NCBI GenBank assembly: GCA_002296975.1
Contig: DBIS01000291.1
Span: 1 to 6,504, forward strand
Length of the DNA: 6,504 nucleotides
Source: Deltaproteobacteria bacterium UBA796
Lineage (GTDB): Bacteria; Myxococcota_A; UBA796
Reading direction: 5' to 3'
Below are positions 5,324-6,504 of the stretch, piece after piece. A program made the position numbers and the translations under genes. Numbering within the stretch: position 1 is the stretch's first letter; every line of letters begins with the position of its first letter. Under the pieces are notes generated by a model, which was not told the origin of the DNA, made no database searches, and worked only from the letters and a program-made list of their open reading frames with translations.

Positions 5324-6504
5324 CCACGATGGACACCCTCATTCAGTTCGGCTGCTCTGGGCTTGGCCTCGGCCTCGGCCTCTTGATGTTCCTGGCAATT
5401 TTCAAGCAGTTTTTGTTGATCGCCAAACCCAATGAGGTCTTGGTCTTCTCTGGGCGCAATCGGAAACTCCCCGATGGTACAGAGATCGGCTACCGAGAAA
5501 TCCTGGGTGGCGGCTGGACATGGCGATGGCCCATCATCGAGAAGGTCGGCCGCATGCAGTTGACCACCATCCCCATCGAGATCAACACCACCAACGCCTA
5601 TTCTCGAGGCGGAATTCCACTCAATGTCCACGCGGTGGCCAATATTAAGGTTTCGTCTGACCCCGCTCGGGTCAAAAATGCAATCGAACGATTCATGGGA
5701 CGGGACCCCCTAGAGATTCAGCGGGTCGGAAAAGAGACCCTTGAAGGGCACCTCCGCGGTGTCCTCGCCCGGCTCACCCCCGAGGAAGTCAACGAAGACA
5801 GACTCAAGTTCGCCGAAGAGCTCACCCACGAGGCCGACGAAGACTTCGCCAAGCTCGGGTTGGACTTGGATGTGCTCAAGGTCCAAAATGTGCACGACGA
5901 TGTGCAATACCTCGACTCGATTGGTCGCTCACGCATCGCTGAGGTCATCCGCGACGCCGAAATCGCCGAGTCCAACGCACGCTCTGAGGCACTTCAGGCT
6001 GAGGCTGCCTCCGCTGAGATCGGCGACGTGGCCATCCAAATCTCCGAACAAACCATCGTCGGAAAGGCAAACGGGCTCAGAGAGCTCAAAGGCCGACTCG
6101 AAGCCGATGTGCTCGCATCCCTCAAAAGGGCAGAGCGCAATGCAGCCCAAGCCAGAGCCAATGCCGAGATCGAACTTCAAGACCTCCGAAAGACCGTCGA
6201 AACCAAGCGTTTGCAAGCCGATGTGGTCCTTCCCGCCGAGGCCCGGCGCCAGGCTGCCATCTTGGAGGCAAAAGGAAAGGCAGCCTACACCGAGGAAGAG
6301 GGGAAGGCCCAAGCTGCCGTCTTGCAAATGATGACGGATGCGTGGCTGAGTGCGGGTGCTGACGCCAAAGACATTTTCCTTATTCAACAGCTCGAAGCGG
6401 TCCTCGAGACAGTGGTCGAGCGGGTCAACTCCGTGTCTATCGACGAGGTCAATCTACTCGACGGCGGCGACGGCGACGCCCTACCCCGCCATATCGCGAG
6501 CTTT
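5320..6504 (+). CDS. Flotillin-family protein (SPFH/band 7 domain), 3'-truncated by the window
   Basis: The frame runs uninterrupted for 395 codons from ATG 5320 to the window end, with no stop. A single N-terminal hydrophobic segment (about residues 11-35, including GLGLGLGLLMFLAIF) would anchor it in the inner membrane. The SPFH/band 7 domain follows: FLLIAKPNEVLVFSGRN (31-47), LGGGWTWRWPIIEKVGRM (62-79), IPLNVHAVANIKV (99-111), then the conserved ETLEGHLRGVLARLTPEEV (139-157) and LDLDVLKVQNVHDD (181-194). From about residue 205 there is a long Ala/Glu-rich coiled coil typical of flotillins (IAEVIRDAEIAESNARSEAL; PAEARRQAAILEAKGKA). Flotillins oligomerise into cages or scaffolds that organise membrane microdomains and affect fluidity and protein complexes. 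The C-terminal end is missing. Overlap with the NfeD gene indicates one operon. Confidence 0.93.
   Translation, partial: MTTMDTLIQFGCSGLGLGLGLLMFLAIFKQFLLIAKPNEVLVFSGRNRKLPDGTEIGYREILGGGWTWRWPIIEKVGRMQLTTIPIEINTTNAYSRGGIPLNVHAVANIKVSSDPARVKNAIERFMGRDPLEIQRVGKETLEGHLRGVLARLTPEEVNEDRLKFAEELTHEADEDFAKLGLDLDVLKVQNVHDDVQYLDSIGRSRIAEVIRDAEIAESNARSEALQAEAASAEIGDVAIQISEQTIVGKANGLRELKGRLEADVLASLKRAERNAAQARANAEIELQDLRKTVETKRLQADVVLPAEARRQAAILEAKGKAAYTEEEGKAQAAVLQMMTDAWLSAGADAKDIFLIQQLEAVLETVVERVNSVSIDEVNLLDGGDGDALPRHIASF
5365..5382 (+). repeat. Triplicated hexamer GGCCTC in the flotillin anchor
   Basis: Three perfect tandem copies of ggcctc encode the Gly-Leu alternation of the membrane segment. Gain or loss of a copy would stay in frame and change the anchor length by two residues. 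It may be simple codon repetition. Confidence 0.5.

Noticed and set aside
5741..6331. 196-codon plus-strand frame inside the flotillin gene
   Set aside because: It is a Ser/Pro/Lys/Arg-rich shadow of the flotillin coding sequence, which has an intact frame with clear SPFH and coiled-coil features.
5929..6387. 152-codon antisense frame across the flotillin coiled coil
   Set aside because: Its Gly/Leu/Ser/Asp-rich translation mirrors the repetitive Ala/Glu codons on the other strand. It has no ribosome site or recognisable domain.

Overview
The window reads as chromosomal DNA of a Gram-negative (diderm) bacterium with moderately high GC. Two short-signal lipoproteins, a CpoB/YbgF-like envelope protein, an NfeD-flotillin pair and a sulfatase suggest an environmental proteobacterium, perhaps of deltaproteobacterial or myxobacterial type. 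That placement is inference; no rRNA or other taxonomic marker is present. Coding density is very high, and there is no mobile element, CRISPR array, tRNA or rRNA.

Layout. (1) Bases 1-642, plus strand: the C-terminal part of a sulfatase-family hydrolase, cut by the left edge. (2) Bases 630-2797, minus strand: a tight three-gene run, read right to left as a small lipoprotein, a class I SAM-dependent methyltransferase and an FkbM-family methyltransferase. The FkbM gene converges on the sulfatase and their 3' ends overlap by 13 bases. (3) Bases 2798-2939: a 142-base spacer with a hairpin-forming inverted repeat. (4) Bases 2940-4582, minus strand: a CpoB/YbgF-like coiled-coil/TPR protein followed by a metallo-beta-lactamase-fold hydrolase, with stop and start codons overlapping (TAATG). 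(5) Bases 4583-4711: a divergent regulatory region with a 16-base near-palindrome. (6) Bases 4712-6504, plus strand: an NfeD/OB-fold membrane protein overlapping by 4 bases (ATGA) a flotillin-family SPFH protein, which is open at the right edge.

How the genes may work together. The NfeD-flotillin pair is a well-known membrane-microdomain module. The CpoB-like protein would act in the periplasm or at the outer membrane, and its MBL partner is probably a cytoplasmic thiol-ester or persulfide-type hydrolase. The two methyltransferases probably modify small molecules or glycans. The lipoprotein beside them has no recognisable domain. I found no clear undescribed defence, toxin or mobile system. 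The best leads are the divergent palindrome, a dnaX-like slippery heptamer inside the CpoB-like gene, the lipoprotein plus two-methyltransferase operon, and the duplicated C-terminal motif of the sulfatase.
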